Source: Variovorax sp. Root318D1
GTDB lineage: Bacteria > Pseudomonadota > Gammaproteobacteria > Burkholderiales > Burkholderiaceae_C
Assembly: GCF_001424835.1 (NCBI RefSeq)
Contig: NZ_LMCQ01000008.1
Coordinates: 139,281 to 203,280, forward strand
DNA: 64,000 nucleotides
Direction of reading: 5' to 3'
Part shown: in pieces, positions 7,856 through 17,471 of the stretch
Numbering within the stretch: the stretch's first letter is position 1
Layout: each line of letters starts with the position of its first letter
Made by a program: the position numbers and the translations under genes
Notes under the pieces: model-generated
The model's database searches: none
What the model saw: only the letters and a program-made list of their open reading frames with translations
Told to the model about the DNA's origin: nothing

Positions 7856-10048
7856 TCAGAAGGCATAGGCTTCGCGGCGGCGCGCCTCGCCGCGCTGCAG
7901 CCAGCCGATGACGGCGGCGCGCACGCGCTCGCGCAGCAGGTCCCAGCGGCTCGGGTTGCTGACGATCTGCGCCTTGTAGAACGAGGGGCACAGCACCGCG
8001 GCATGCGAGACCTCGCCGCAGACCCCGCAGCCGACGCAGCTGTCGAGCACGGTCGCAACCGGATCGGTGCGCAGCGGATCGGGGTTGGGCTTGATCGAAA
8101 GCGAGGGGCAGCCCGAGAGACGGATGCACGAGTGGTCGCCGGTGCAGGTGTCGGAATCGACGCCGAACTTTTCGCGCACCATGCGCTTGCCGTCTGCGAT
8201 GGCCTTGCGCACCAGCGGCTTTTCGCGGCGCTGCTTGTTGAGCATGCATTCCGACTGCGCGATGAGGACCTTGGGACCCTTCTTCGTCGTGGTGAGCGCT
8301 TCTTTCAGCGCATCGCGCATGCCGGCCACGTCATAAGTGCGGCGCAGCGTCTTCACCCATTCGACGCCCACGCCGCGAACCGCGCGCTCGATCTCGTGGC
8401 CGGTGCTGCGCGTCTTGTTGACGGCATTCGACGAGAGAATGTCCTGCCCGCCTGTGGCCGAGGTGTAGTTGTTGTCGACGACGATGGTGAGGTTGTCGCT
8501 TTTATTGAAGACCGCGTTGGCCACGCCGCTGGTGAGGCCGTTGTGCCAGAAGCCGCCGTCGCCCATCATCGAGATAGCGCGCTTTCCGGCCGGCGCATTG
8601 AGCGCCGCCGCACCGGCCCCGCCAAGGCCGTAGCCCATGGTGGTGTTGCCGATATTGAAGGGCGGCAGGATGGAGAACAGGTGGCAGCCGATGTCGGCGC
8701 TCACGTGGTGCGCGCCGAGCTCGCGCTCGACCAGCTTCATCGCGCTGAAGATCGGCCGCTCCGGGCAACCGGTGCAAAAACCTGGAGGACGCGCATGCAC
8801 CACTTCGCCGAGCGACGAGGACGGCAATGCCGGCTCGGGCGCGCCATCGACGCCGATGGCGGCCACTTCCTTGAGCGGGATCACCTTGCGCTCGGCCACC
8901 TTGACAGGCAGCGGCGCCAGGCGCTCGTAGCGCTCGCAGAAAGTGCGCGCGCCCTTCAGCAGTTCGGAGGCGGTGTACTCGCCGGCCACCGGCAGCATGT
9001 CCTTGCCGTGAAGTGCGGTGGGCGAGCCGGCCTGGCGCAAGATGGTCGCGAGGTTCTGCTCGACGAAGTTGGGCTGCCCTTCTTCCACGATCAGCACCGC
9101 GCGCTTGCCTTCGCAAAACCGGATCACCTCGCTCTCGATGACAGGGTAGGCCACGTTCATCACATAGAGGGGCACCTGCGTGTTGCCGTACACGTCGGCC
9201 AGGCCGAGCCGCTCCAGCGCGCGCAGCAGCGTGTTGTAGCTACCGCCCTGAACGATGATGCCGATGTCGTCGGCGTCTTCCGAGAAGAACTCGTTGAGCT
9301 TGCGCTCCTCGATGAAGCGCACGGCGGCGGGCCAGCGGTCCTTCACCTTTTCCTGCTCGTGCACGAAGCTCGCGGGCGGCAGCACGATGCGGCCGACGTC
9401 GCGCTGCGGGTTCTCGAGCGCGTCTTTCAGCGTGAACTTCGCGCGCTTGTTGTCACCGGCGATGAAGTGGCCGTGCACGTGGCAGGCGCGGATGCGCAGC
9501 TGGAGCATCACGGGCGTGTTACTGGCCTCGGAAAGATCGAAGCCCGTCTTCACCGCATCGACGATGCTCGGCAGGTTGGGACGCGGATCGAGCAGCCAGA
9601 TCTGCGACTTCATCGCGAACGCATGGCTGCGCTCCTGCATGATCGATGAGCCTTCACCGTAGTCTTCGCCCACGATGATCAGCGCGCCGCCGGTCACGCC
9701 ACCCGAGGCGAGGTTGGCCAGTGCGTCGGACGCCACGTTGGTGCCCACGGTGGCCTTGAAGGTGACGGCGCCGCGCAGCGGGTAGTTGACCGACGCAGCC
9801 AGCGTGGCGGCCGCCGTAGCTTCGCTCGCGCTGTTCTCAAAGCGGATGCCCTGCTCCGCAAGAATGTCCTGCGCATCGGCCAGCACGTCCATCAGGTGCG
9901 AGATGGGCGCGCCCTGGTAGCCGGCCACATAGGAAACCCCCGATTCGAGGAGGGCCTTGGTGACCGCCAGAATGCCTTCACCGCGAAATACCTCGCCACC
10001 GGAAAGCCGTAGCTTCTTGACTTCTTCGACGAACGAACGCTCAGCCAT
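7856..10048 (-). CDS. Indolepyruvate ferredoxin oxidoreductase, alpha subunit (iorA-like)
   Basis: 730 residues. N-terminal pyrimidine domain (GYQGAPISHLMDVL, then FENSASEATAAATLAASVNYP); a PPGFCTGCPERP segment in the middle; the thiamine-diphosphate motif GDGGFWHNG followed by an NN pair at about 490-520; and a Cys-rich end (about 630-690, with SCVGCGVCG and CPSF) that would hold iron-sulfur clusters. It catalyses CoA-dependent oxidative decarboxylation of aryl 2-oxoacids. ATG at 10048 has an AAGGA ribosome site 6 bp upstream. It is the first gene of the minus-strand operon and diverges from marR across a 159-bp intergenic region. Such oxygen-sensitive enzymes are uncommon beside an oxygenase. 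Confidence 0.88.
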   Translation of the reverse strand: MAERSFVEEVKKLRLSGGEVFRGEGILAVTKALLESGVSYVAGYQGAPISHLMDVLADAQDILAEQGIRFENSASEATAAATLAASVNYPLRGAVTFKATVGTNVASDALANLASGGVTGGALIIVGEDYGEGSSIMQERSHAFAMKSQIWLLDPRPNLPSIVDAVKTGFDLSEASNTPVMLQLRIRACHVHGHFIAGDNKRAKFTLKDALENPQRDVGRIVLPPASFVHEQEKVKDRWPAAVRFIEERKLNEFFSEDADDIGIIVQGGSYNTLLRALERLGLADVYGNTQVPLYVMNVAYPVIESEVIRFCEGKRAVLIVEEGQPNFVEQNLATILRQAGSPTALHGKDMLPVAGEYTASELLKGARTFCERYERLAPLPVKVAERKVIPLKEVAAIGVDGAPEPALPSSSLGEVVHARPPGFCTGCPERPIFSAMKLVERELGAHHVSADIGCHLFSILPPFNIGNTTMGYGLGGAGAAALNAPAGKRAISMMGDGGFWHNGLTSGVANAVFNKSDNLTIVVDNNYTSATGGQDILSSNAVNKTRSTGHEIERAVRGVGVEWVKTLRRTYDVAGMRDALKEALTTTKKGPKVLIAQSECMLNKQRREKPLVRKAIADGKRMVREKFGVDSDTCTGDHSCIRLSGCPSLSIKPNPDPLRTDPVATVLDSCVGCGVCGEVSHAAVLCPSFYKAQIVSNPSRWDLLRERVRAAVIGWLQRGEARRREAYAF

Positions 10049-10207
10049 GTGGGTCCTTGTTCTCTCTCGTGGGACGATGCGAGCAAGCTGCTGCACCGTG
10101 GTTCCTATAATGTTGACAAATGAATGTATCCACAATCATGAATTACCCTAGACATGCAATCTGCGTGCCTGCCGTTGGCGTGAGGCGCATGGCCATGAGG
10201 TGCCTTC
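10049..10207. promoter_or_regulatory. Divergent promoter/operator region between oxidoreductase operon and marR
   Basis: This AT-rich 159-bp gap separates two divergent transcripts. An imperfect palindrome TGAATGTATCCACAATCA (10121-10138; arms TGAATGT/ACAATCA, 6 of 7 paired) is a good MarR-family operator candidate. A perfect TATAAT lies at 10106-10111 on the plus strand, which would start marR just before the palindrome, though no good -35 precedes it. On the minus strand TTGTGG (10130-10135), 17 bp, CATTAT (10107-10112) is a weak sigma-70 match for the operon. The 13-base element at 10113-10125 recurs with one change upstream of the second operon. marR has a GAGG ribosome site at 10197-10200. 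Confidence 0.6.
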
Positions 10208-10684
10208 ATGGCTGAGCAGCCGCCCGAACCGCATCGCTTCGTCGATGACTACCTGCCGGCGCTGCTGGCGCAGGCCAGCCAGCTGATCTCCTCGGAGTTC
10301 CACGAGGTGGCGCGGCAGCAGGGTTTCTCGGTGTCGGAGTGGCGCGTGATGGCGTCGCTCGCGGGCAGCGAGCCGATCAGCATCGGGCAGCTCGCACAGC
10401 TGACCGTGACCAAGCAGCCGACGGTGACGCGCCTGCTCGACCGCATGGAAGCACGCGGACAGGTCGAGCGGCTGCCCCATGAAAGTGATCGCCGCATCAC
10501 GCTGGTGCGCATCACGCGCAAGGGGCTGAAGGCGGTAGAGCACCTGATGGATCTCGCGCGCGACCATGAGCGGCGCGTGCTCGAACCCTTCGGCCTCCGT
10601 CGCGCCGAAGAGCTGAAGCAGACCCTGCGGCAGATGATCGACTTGCACGTGCATGTGCCGGTCGAGGGGCCGGAAGAAGACTAA
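10208..10684 (+). CDS. MarR-family transcriptional regulator
   Basis: 158 residues with the winged-helix fold: recognition helix region ISIGQLAQLTVTKQPTVTRLLDRMEARGQVER (about 57-88) and the wing DRRITLVRITRKG. MarR proteins bind DNA as dimers and release it on binding a phenolic or aromatic ligand. It is divergent from the Rieske/IOR operon, so it most likely represses that operon until its aromatic substrate is present; MarR repressors of iad-like operons bind indole-3-acetate. Its stop overlaps the convergent MDR gene by 3 bp, with no visible terminator between them. The ligand is inferred from context only. Confidence 0.9.
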   Translation: MAEQPPEPHRFVDDYLPALLAQASQLISSEFHEVARQQGFSVSEWRVMASLAGSEPISIGQLAQLTVTKQPTVTRLLDRMEARGQVERLPHESDRRITLVRITRKGLKAVEHLMDLARDHERRVLEPFGLRRAEELKQTLRQMIDLHVHVPVEGPEED

Positions 10685-11559
10685 GGAATCAGCACCGCGC
10701 GGCCACGATGGCCGCGCTGCGCGATCCAGTCGAGCGCCATGGCGGCATCGGCAAAGGCGAAGCTGTGCACGTCGAGATGCAGGCGGCCGTCGGCCAGCCG
10801 CTCGAGCAAACCGGGTACCGCCGCGCGGCCTTCGGCTTCGCGTCTGAACATGTTGAGCGGCAGCAGCGCGACGTCGCACTGCAGAAAATGGGCGATGTCG
10901 AGCTGCAGCGTAGGGCCCGCCGTGTAGCCGATGAGCACAGCGCGGCCACCGGGCCGCACGGCAGGCAGCACCGACGAAAGAACGCTGCCGCCGACCGTGT
11001 CGATCAGCAGGTCCGCACTTGCGTTTGCCGGAGCCTCGGCCTGTGGATCGACTGCCGCCACGGTGCAGCCAAATTCGCGCGCCAGCTGCACAGCGAGAGA
11101 ACCCACCGCACCGCTCGCGCCCGTCACCAGCACCCGCTCGCCGGCTTGCAGCTTGGCGACTTGATGCAGTGCCACCCACGCCGACGTGGTGGGCGAGAAA
11201 AATGCGGCACCGAGCGTCATCGGCAATGCGTCGGGCAAGGGGCCGAGCGCTTCATCGGGTGCATCGATCTGCTCGCACCAGGTGCCGTCGAACAGCGTGC
11301 CCAGGCCACTGCCACGCAGCCACACGCGCTGCCCGGCTGTATACCGGCCGCTCGCGACGACGATGCCCGCGGCCTCCACGCCCGGCGTGTAGGGCAGCGG
11401 CGGATGGCGCAGGAAGCTGCCACGCCACACGGTGCGGTCGATGTGACCAACAGTGGCGGCCTGCATGCGAACGATGGTGCGGCCGGGCCGTTGCACCGGA
11501 TCGGGCATTTCTTCGAGCACCGGTGCGGCATCGAAACCGTGGATGCGTATGGCTTTCAT
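10681..11559 (-). CDS. MDR-superfamily (quinone reductase-like) oxidoreductase
   Basis: 292 residues, somewhat short for the medium-chain dehydrogenase/reductase family (usually 320-340). It has a GroES-like N-terminal half (PLPYTPGVEAAGIV, 54-67) and the Rossmann motif GASGAVG (147-153) for NADP(H). The zinc-binding Cys residues of alcohol dehydrogenases are absent, so a zinc-independent quinone-reductase-like enzyme is likely. It is the last gene of the four-gene minus-strand operon starting at 14420, and its ATG overlaps the upstream hydrolase stop. Its substrate is unknown; an enoyl or carbonyl intermediate of the neighbouring catabolic pathway is plausible. Confidence 0.8.
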   Translation of the reverse strand: MKAIRIHGFDAAPVLEEMPDPVQRPGRTIVRMQAATVGHIDRTVWRGSFLRHPPLPYTPGVEAAGIVVASGRYTAGQRVWLRGSGLGTLFDGTWCEQIDAPDEALGPLPDALPMTLGAAFFSPTTSAWVALHQVAKLQAGERVLVTGASGAVGSLAVQLAREFGCTVAAVDPQAEAPANASADLLIDTVGGSVLSSVLPAVRPGGRAVLIGYTAGPTLQLDIAHFLQCDVALLPLNMFRREAEGRAAVPGLLERLADGRLHLDVHSFAFADAAMALDWIAQRGHRGRAVLIP

Positions 11560-12356
11560 GGCAAGGTTGAAAGGAAGCTGAGCACGGTCTGTGCAAAGGC
11601 GTCGGGCATCTGGTCGGGCAAGGGCACCATGCCGCCTTCGATGTCGACGATGCGCCCCTGCGGCAGATGGTGCTGCAGCTCTATGGCATGCGGCGCGGCA
11701 AACGGATCGCCGGTGGCGCGGATGATGAGCGCGGGCTGGGTCACGCGGCCAATGCGCTCTTCCATGCGATAGGACGCAACGGCGCGATGGCCCTCCTCCA
11801 CGCGATGGCCGACCTTCAGCGCGTCGAGCACGAAGGCCTCGAGGAGATCGGGGCGGCCCGGCGGATAGAAGCCCTGGCGCTTTTGCCAGAGTGCGGCCAG
11901 ATGGCTTCCATCGGCGCTTGGCGCCACCTCGTCGATGGGCGGCCTCTGGGCCCTGGCGATGCGAAAGGCTTCGCCGGTGTACGGCGTGGACGACAGCACG
12001 AGGCCGCGCACGCGATCAGGAAAGGCCGCGGCCAGCTCGATCGCCACGACGCCGCCGGTGTGATGGCCCACCACGTCGGCCTGCCGGATGTTCAGCGCAT
12101 CGAGCAGCTCGCACGCCACGCGCGCCCATTGCGCAATGCTTGCCGGCACGCCGCCGTCCGACGAGTCGCCGAAGCCCGCGGTGTCCATGGCAATGGCGCG
12201 ATACCGCGTGCCGATCAGTGGGAGCACGACGCGGTATTCGGCCCAGCTGCGCGGCGATTGATGCAGCAGCAACACGGCCGGCGCATCTGCACCGCCGCAC
12301 GCCGCGTAATGCACCTGCCCCACCGACAGGTCGGCAAAGGCGCGGCGGATGGTCAT
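11556..12356 (-). CDS. Alpha/beta-hydrolase-fold protein with substituted catalytic triad
   Basis: 266 residues of the alpha/beta-hydrolase fold. The oxyanion-hole segment LLLHQSPRSW (29-38) and strand IAMDTAGFGDS are typical. At the nucleophile elbow the sequence is GHHTG (97-101), so His99 sits where Ser is normally found. The C-terminal His position, normally in a GGH/GTH loop, reads IEGGMVPLPDQ (about 239-249), without His. The acid residue (ATGDPF) is kept. A classical hydrolase mechanism is therefore doubtful; a lyase, cofactor-free oxygenase or binding role could apply. It is coupled by ATGA overlaps to the HADH gene upstream and the MDR gene downstream. Confidence 0.8.
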   Translation of the reverse strand: MTIRRAFADLSVGQVHYAACGGADAPAVLLLHQSPRSWAEYRVVLPLIGTRYRAIAMDTAGFGDSSDGGVPASIAQWARVACELLDALNIRQADVVGHHTGGVVAIELAAAFPDRVRGLVLSSTPYTGEAFRIARAQRPPIDEVAPSADGSHLAALWQKRQGFYPPGRPDLLEAFVLDALKVGHRVEEGHRAVASYRMEERIGRVTQPALIIRATGDPFAAPHAIELQHHLPQGRIVDIEGGMVPLPDQMPDAFAQTVLSFLSTLP

Positions 12357-13357
12357 GACAGCGTCTCGTCGGCAGCTGCGCGCCACAGGCCCGCATGCTT
12401 CAGTTCGCCGAGCGTGCGCGAGAGCACGTCGCGCCGGTAGGCGGCAATGTCGCGGCCCTTGTAGTCGTAGAAGCCGCTGCCGCTCTTGAGGCCGAGCCGC
12501 CCTTCCTCGACCATGCGATCGACGATGCCCGGTGCGGTGTAGCGGCCCTTGTCGATCGAGGCCGACATCTCGCGGCTCGCGTGATGCAGGATGTCGCAGC
12601 CGCCGAAGTCGATGAACTCGACCACGCCAAGCGCTGCGAAGCGCAGGCCCAGGCCGTAGCGGGTGGCCTTGTCGATTTCCTCGGCGGTGGCGGCCCCCTC
12701 CTCGATCATTCGCGCAGCCTCGTTCATCACCAGCGCCTGCAGCCGCGGCACGATGTAGCCCGGCGATGCACCGCAGACCACGGGCAGCTTGCCGATCTCT
12801 TCCATCAGCGCCTTGGTGCGTGCGAGCACGGCGGCATCGGTGCCCGGGTGGCAGCTGAGCTCCACGACCGGAATCACGTAGGCCGGGTTGAGCCAGTGCA
12901 TGTTGAGAAAGCGCCCGGGCAACCGCACTAGCGCCGCGAGCTGCGTCACGAGGATGCTGCTGGTGGTCGAGGTCAGGATTGCGTCGTCGCGGCAATGGCG
13001 ATTGAGATGCTCGAAGGCCTCGCGTTTGGCGTCCAAGGTCTCGGGCACGCCTTCGAACACCAGTTCGGCGGCGGCCAGCGCCTGCGGGGCCGATGCGGCA
13101 TTGACGAAGCTCACGCGTTCGGCGATGCGCTGAACCTGCGCCGCATCGATCACGCCGAGCTGCGCCAGGCTCGCGAGGCTGGCTTCGATCTCGGACCTGG
13201 CTTCGCCCTGCAGGCGTTGCCAGGCTTCATCGCTGCGCTGGCGCAGGTCGACAAGCGAGATGCGGTGTCCGGCATAGGCGAATGCGATTGCGATGCCGCG
13301 CCCCATGCGGCCGGCACCGACGGCGGCGAATCGCGGCAGCAATGGCTCATTCGCCAT
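12353..13357 (-). CDS. 3-hydroxyacyl-CoA dehydrogenase family protein
   Basis: 334 residues. The N-terminal Rossmann fold has AVGAGRMGRGIA (12-23), the catalytic His lies in the FLNMHWLNPAYVIPVVEL segment (near 153) and the C-terminal helical domain contains the GFYDYKG motif. It would oxidise a 3-hydroxyacyl-CoA or similar hydroxy acid with NAD+. It overlaps the opine-dehydrogenase-like gene upstream by 11 bp and the hydrolase-fold gene downstream by 4 bp, so it belongs to one operon. In an aromatic-acid degradation setting it may act on side-chain CoA intermediates; this is context only. Confidence 0.87.
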   Translation of the reverse strand: MANEPLLPRFAAVGAGRMGRGIAIAFAYAGHRISLVDLRQRSDEAWQRLQGEARSEIEASLASLAQLGVIDAAQVQRIAERVSFVNAASAPQALAAAELVFEGVPETLDAKREAFEHLNRHCRDDAILTSTTSSILVTQLAALVRLPGRFLNMHWLNPAYVIPVVELSCHPGTDAAVLARTKALMEEIGKLPVVCGASPGYIVPRLQALVMNEAARMIEEGAATAEEIDKATRYGLGLRFAALGVVEFIDFGGCDILHHASREMSASIDKGRYTAPGIVDRMVEEGRLGLKSGSGFYDYKGRDIAAYRRDVLSRTLGELKHAGLWRAAADETLS

Positions 13358-14420
13358 CGTGCAGCCTTTGCTTGAGCTGCGCCGCGCTCAGTTCAGCGAG
13401 GCCCAGGCTTTCGAAGGTGCGCGGGCCGTAGCGGAGCTCGCGGCCGAGGAAGCCGCCGACGATGGCCAGCAGGCCGTGCGCAATGGGCGCATCCACGCCC
13501 GCATGGCGCGCGGCCGAGGCGAGGAACGCGAGCCCGAGCTCGGTGTCTTCGGTGATGTAGCGGTGCGTGTGCAGGTCGATGTTCTCGCGCCAGTCGCCCG
13601 ACTTGACGAGCTGCTTGTGCGCATCGCCGTACATCCACTGGTCGTTGTTGTAGTGGTCAGCCAGCGGATAGTGCGGCGCGCCCTGCCCGAAGGCCTCGCG
13701 CACCGCGATGCGCTCGCGGTCGAGCCGGTCGGTCACGTCGCGCACGGCGCGCTGCGTGCCTTCGTTGTGGATGTCCCAGCGCTCGAAGTGCTGCAGCGGG
13801 GCGGCGTTCATCACCATCAGCGGCGGGTGGATGACAGGGCCGGCGTTCATGAGCGCGCCCGAGAGCGCATCGCCACAGGCATGCACCGCCGGGTAGGCCC
13901 TGCGAATCACCTCGATCGCTTCCGCCTCCTTTCGCGCCGGGTAGACGCCGGTGGGCAGGCGGATGGCGCGGATCGTGACGTTCACTTCGCGCTCGCCGTG
14001 CTTACGCGCCAGGTACGGCAAGGTGCCGGTCTCGGCCCAGGCCACGTCGGCGCGGTTGCCGGCCTGCCGCACCGTTCTTGCCATCACGTAGCTGCCGAAG
14101 GTGCCCGGCGGCAGGAAGACAACCTGGCCGTCGACCAGGTGCGGTGCCATGGCAAGCGCGATGTCGTGCTGGGCGATGGCAGGCGTGGGAACGACGATGA
14201 GTTCTGCACCCTTCAGCGCCGCGGCAATGTCGGCCGTGGCCAGCGCAAGCGGCACCTCGCGCGCGCCATCGGCATCCTTCAGCGTGATGGCGCCGGCTTG
14301 CACGACCGGCTCGAGAGCGGCTGCGTCGCGGCGCCAGAGGCGCACCTCGTGGCCGGCTTCGGACAGGTCCGCGGCGGCCGCATAGGCGCCGTGGCCACCC
14401 CCAAGAATCGCGATTTTCAT
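13347..14420 (-). CDS. NAD/NADP octopine/nopaline dehydrogenase family protein
   Basis: 357 residues. It begins with a dinucleotide-binding loop ILGGGHGAYAAAADL (5-19), and the C-terminal all-helical half contains the PVIHPPLMVMNA segment expected of the opine dehydrogenase superfamily. Such enzymes reductively join or oxidatively split amino-acid/2-oxoacid conjugates, but many bacterial members have other hydroxy- or imino-acid substrates. It is the first gene of the minus-strand operon 14420-10681. About 90 bp upstream of its ATG lies TTGACA (14515-14520, minus strand), inside an element shared with the marR intergenic region. Substrate unknown. Confidence 0.83.
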   Translation of the reverse strand: MKIAILGGGHGAYAAAADLSEAGHEVRLWRRDAAALEPVVQAGAITLKDADGAREVPLALATADIAAALKGAELIVVPTPAIAQHDIALAMAPHLVDGQVVFLPPGTFGSYVMARTVRQAGNRADVAWAETGTLPYLARKHGEREVNVTIRAIRLPTGVYPARKEAEAIEVIRRAYPAVHACGDALSGALMNAGPVIHPPLMVMNAAPLQHFERWDIHNEGTQRAVRDVTDRLDRERIAVREAFGQGAPHYPLADHYNNDQWMYGDAHKQLVKSGDWRENIDLHTHRYITEDTELGLAFLASAARHAGVDAPIAHGLLAIVGGFLGRELRYGPRTFESLGLAELSAAQLKQRLHDGE

Positions 14421-14562
14421 GTTCGAAATTTGAAAAGCAGATGTCGATGAACCGGCGGCCGCGGTGCGGACCGGGGAAGCAATGCGCTATTACATTACTT
14501 TTCATCGATTCATGTGTCAATCAAAATCCGCTGCAGGGAGCCTCTCGGAAACCCGCAATGAA
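14421..14562 (-). promoter_or_regulatory. Upstream region of opine-dehydrogenase operon with element shared with marR region
   Basis: Plus-strand ATTCATGTGTCAA at 14508-14520 differs in one base from the minus-strand element ATTCATTTGTCAA at 10113-10125 beside marR. Read on the minus strand it contains TTGACA (14515-14520), followed 17 bases later by TAATGT, a weak -10. Placement suggests a promoter for the 14420-10681 operon, with a possible binding site for the same MarR regulator. This is inferred from two copies only. Confidence 0.45.
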
Positions 14563-14594
14563 AAAGCCCGCGCTTCTTGCGAAGCGCGGGCTTT
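14563..14594 (-). terminator. Rho-independent terminator of the RNA helicase gene
   Basis: A perfect 14-bp stem (AAAGCCCGCGCTTC and its complement) encloses a TTGC loop. On the minus strand it is followed by a run of T (complement of AAAAA at 14561-14565). It lies 41 bp past the helicase stop and separates it from the opine-dehydrogenase operon on the same strand. Confidence 0.9.
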
Positions 14595-14634
14595 ATGTTG
14601 GGGCGAGGCAGCCAATCGACTGCTTCGAAATGGA

Positions 14635-16569
<1,935 letters not shown>

Positions 16570-16816
16570 GTAGATATCAATCTCAAACGCGAGCGCTGCC
16601 GAAGGCGGCGCCCCGTTGGTGGTTAAAAACATCAACCATCCAACGACATTCAGCTTCTGGCTTACGCCGGAGGCTGCGGCCCTTTTTGATCAGCGAATGC
16701 GATCGGGCGCGGTGTGCAAGATAGGGAGATGCAAGAGACGCTGACCAGAAAAACCAAAAATACCGGCAACCCGGATCAGCGAAGCCTTCGATTATGGCAC
16801 GGGTCGGGGTTTTTAC

Positions 16817-17413
16817 CTAATCCGTGAGTTTTAGAAAGGTTTCCCGGTAGTGCGCGAGTTCCTCGATGGATTCGTGCACGTCGGCCAGAGCCGTGTGCGC
16901 CTGCTGCTTCTTGAAGGCGTTGTAGGCCGCGGGCTTCCAGCGCTTGGCCAGCTCCTTCAGGGTGCTGACATCGAGGTTGCGGTAGTGGAAGTACGCCTCG
17001 AGCTTGGGCATGAACTTGACCAGGAAGCGCCGGTCCTGGCCGATGGTGTTGCCGCACATGGGCGAGCCGCTACGCGGGATGTACTTGGCGATGAATTCCA
17101 GCAGCTGCTGCTCGGCCGCGGCTTCGTCGAGCGTGGAGGCCTTCACCTTGTCGATGAGGCCGCTGCGGCCGTGCGTGCCCTTGTTCCAGGCGTCCATGGC
17201 GTCGAGCACCTCGTCGCTCTGGTGGATGACCAGCACGGGGCCGTCGATGCGGGGCGTGAGGTCGGGGCCGGTGACGACCACGGCAATCTCGAGCAAGCGC
17301 TCTTTTTCGGGGTCGAGGCCGCTCATTTCGCAGTCGAGCCAGACCAGGTTCTGGTCGCTTTTCTTCAGGACCGGCGTGGTCGTGACGATCGTGGGGTCAA
17401 GGGATTCGGGCAT
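16817..17413 (-). CDS. orn: Oligoribonuclease
   Basis: 198 residues with the DEDDh exonuclease motifs: [10 protein letters not shown] (motif I), the [12 protein letters not shown] segment (motif II) and [14 protein letters not shown] (motif III, His and Asp). It degrades 2- to 5-mer RNAs to nucleotides. ATG at 17413 was chosen since E. coli Orn (181 aa) starts close to motif I. An alternative ATG at 17473 adds 20 residues and would overlap the divergent protease start through a shared CATG. No strong ribosome site distinguishes them. Confidence 0.93.
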   Translation of the reverse strand: MPESLDPTIVTTTPVLKKSDQNLVWLDCEMSGLDPEKERLLEIAVVVTGPDLTPRIDGPVLVIHQSDEVLDAMDAWNKGTHGRSGLIDKVKASTLDEAAAEQQLLEFIAKYIPRSGSPMCGNTIGQDRRFLVKFMPKLEAYFHYRNLDVSTLKELAKRWKPAAYNAFKKQQAHTALADVHESIEELAHYRETFLKLTD

Positions 17414-17471
17414 CGCTGGATTGTCGTCGAAGGTCTGCACCGGCCGGACCCGAGGGCTAAACTCGGCGCTC

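Noticed and set aside
7751..9649. Long open frame on the plus strand opposite the oxidoreductase alpha gene
   Set aside because: It lies antisense to a clear TPP enzyme, encodes no recognisable domain, and is His/Arg/Ala-rich as expected for a mirror frame in GC-rich DNA.
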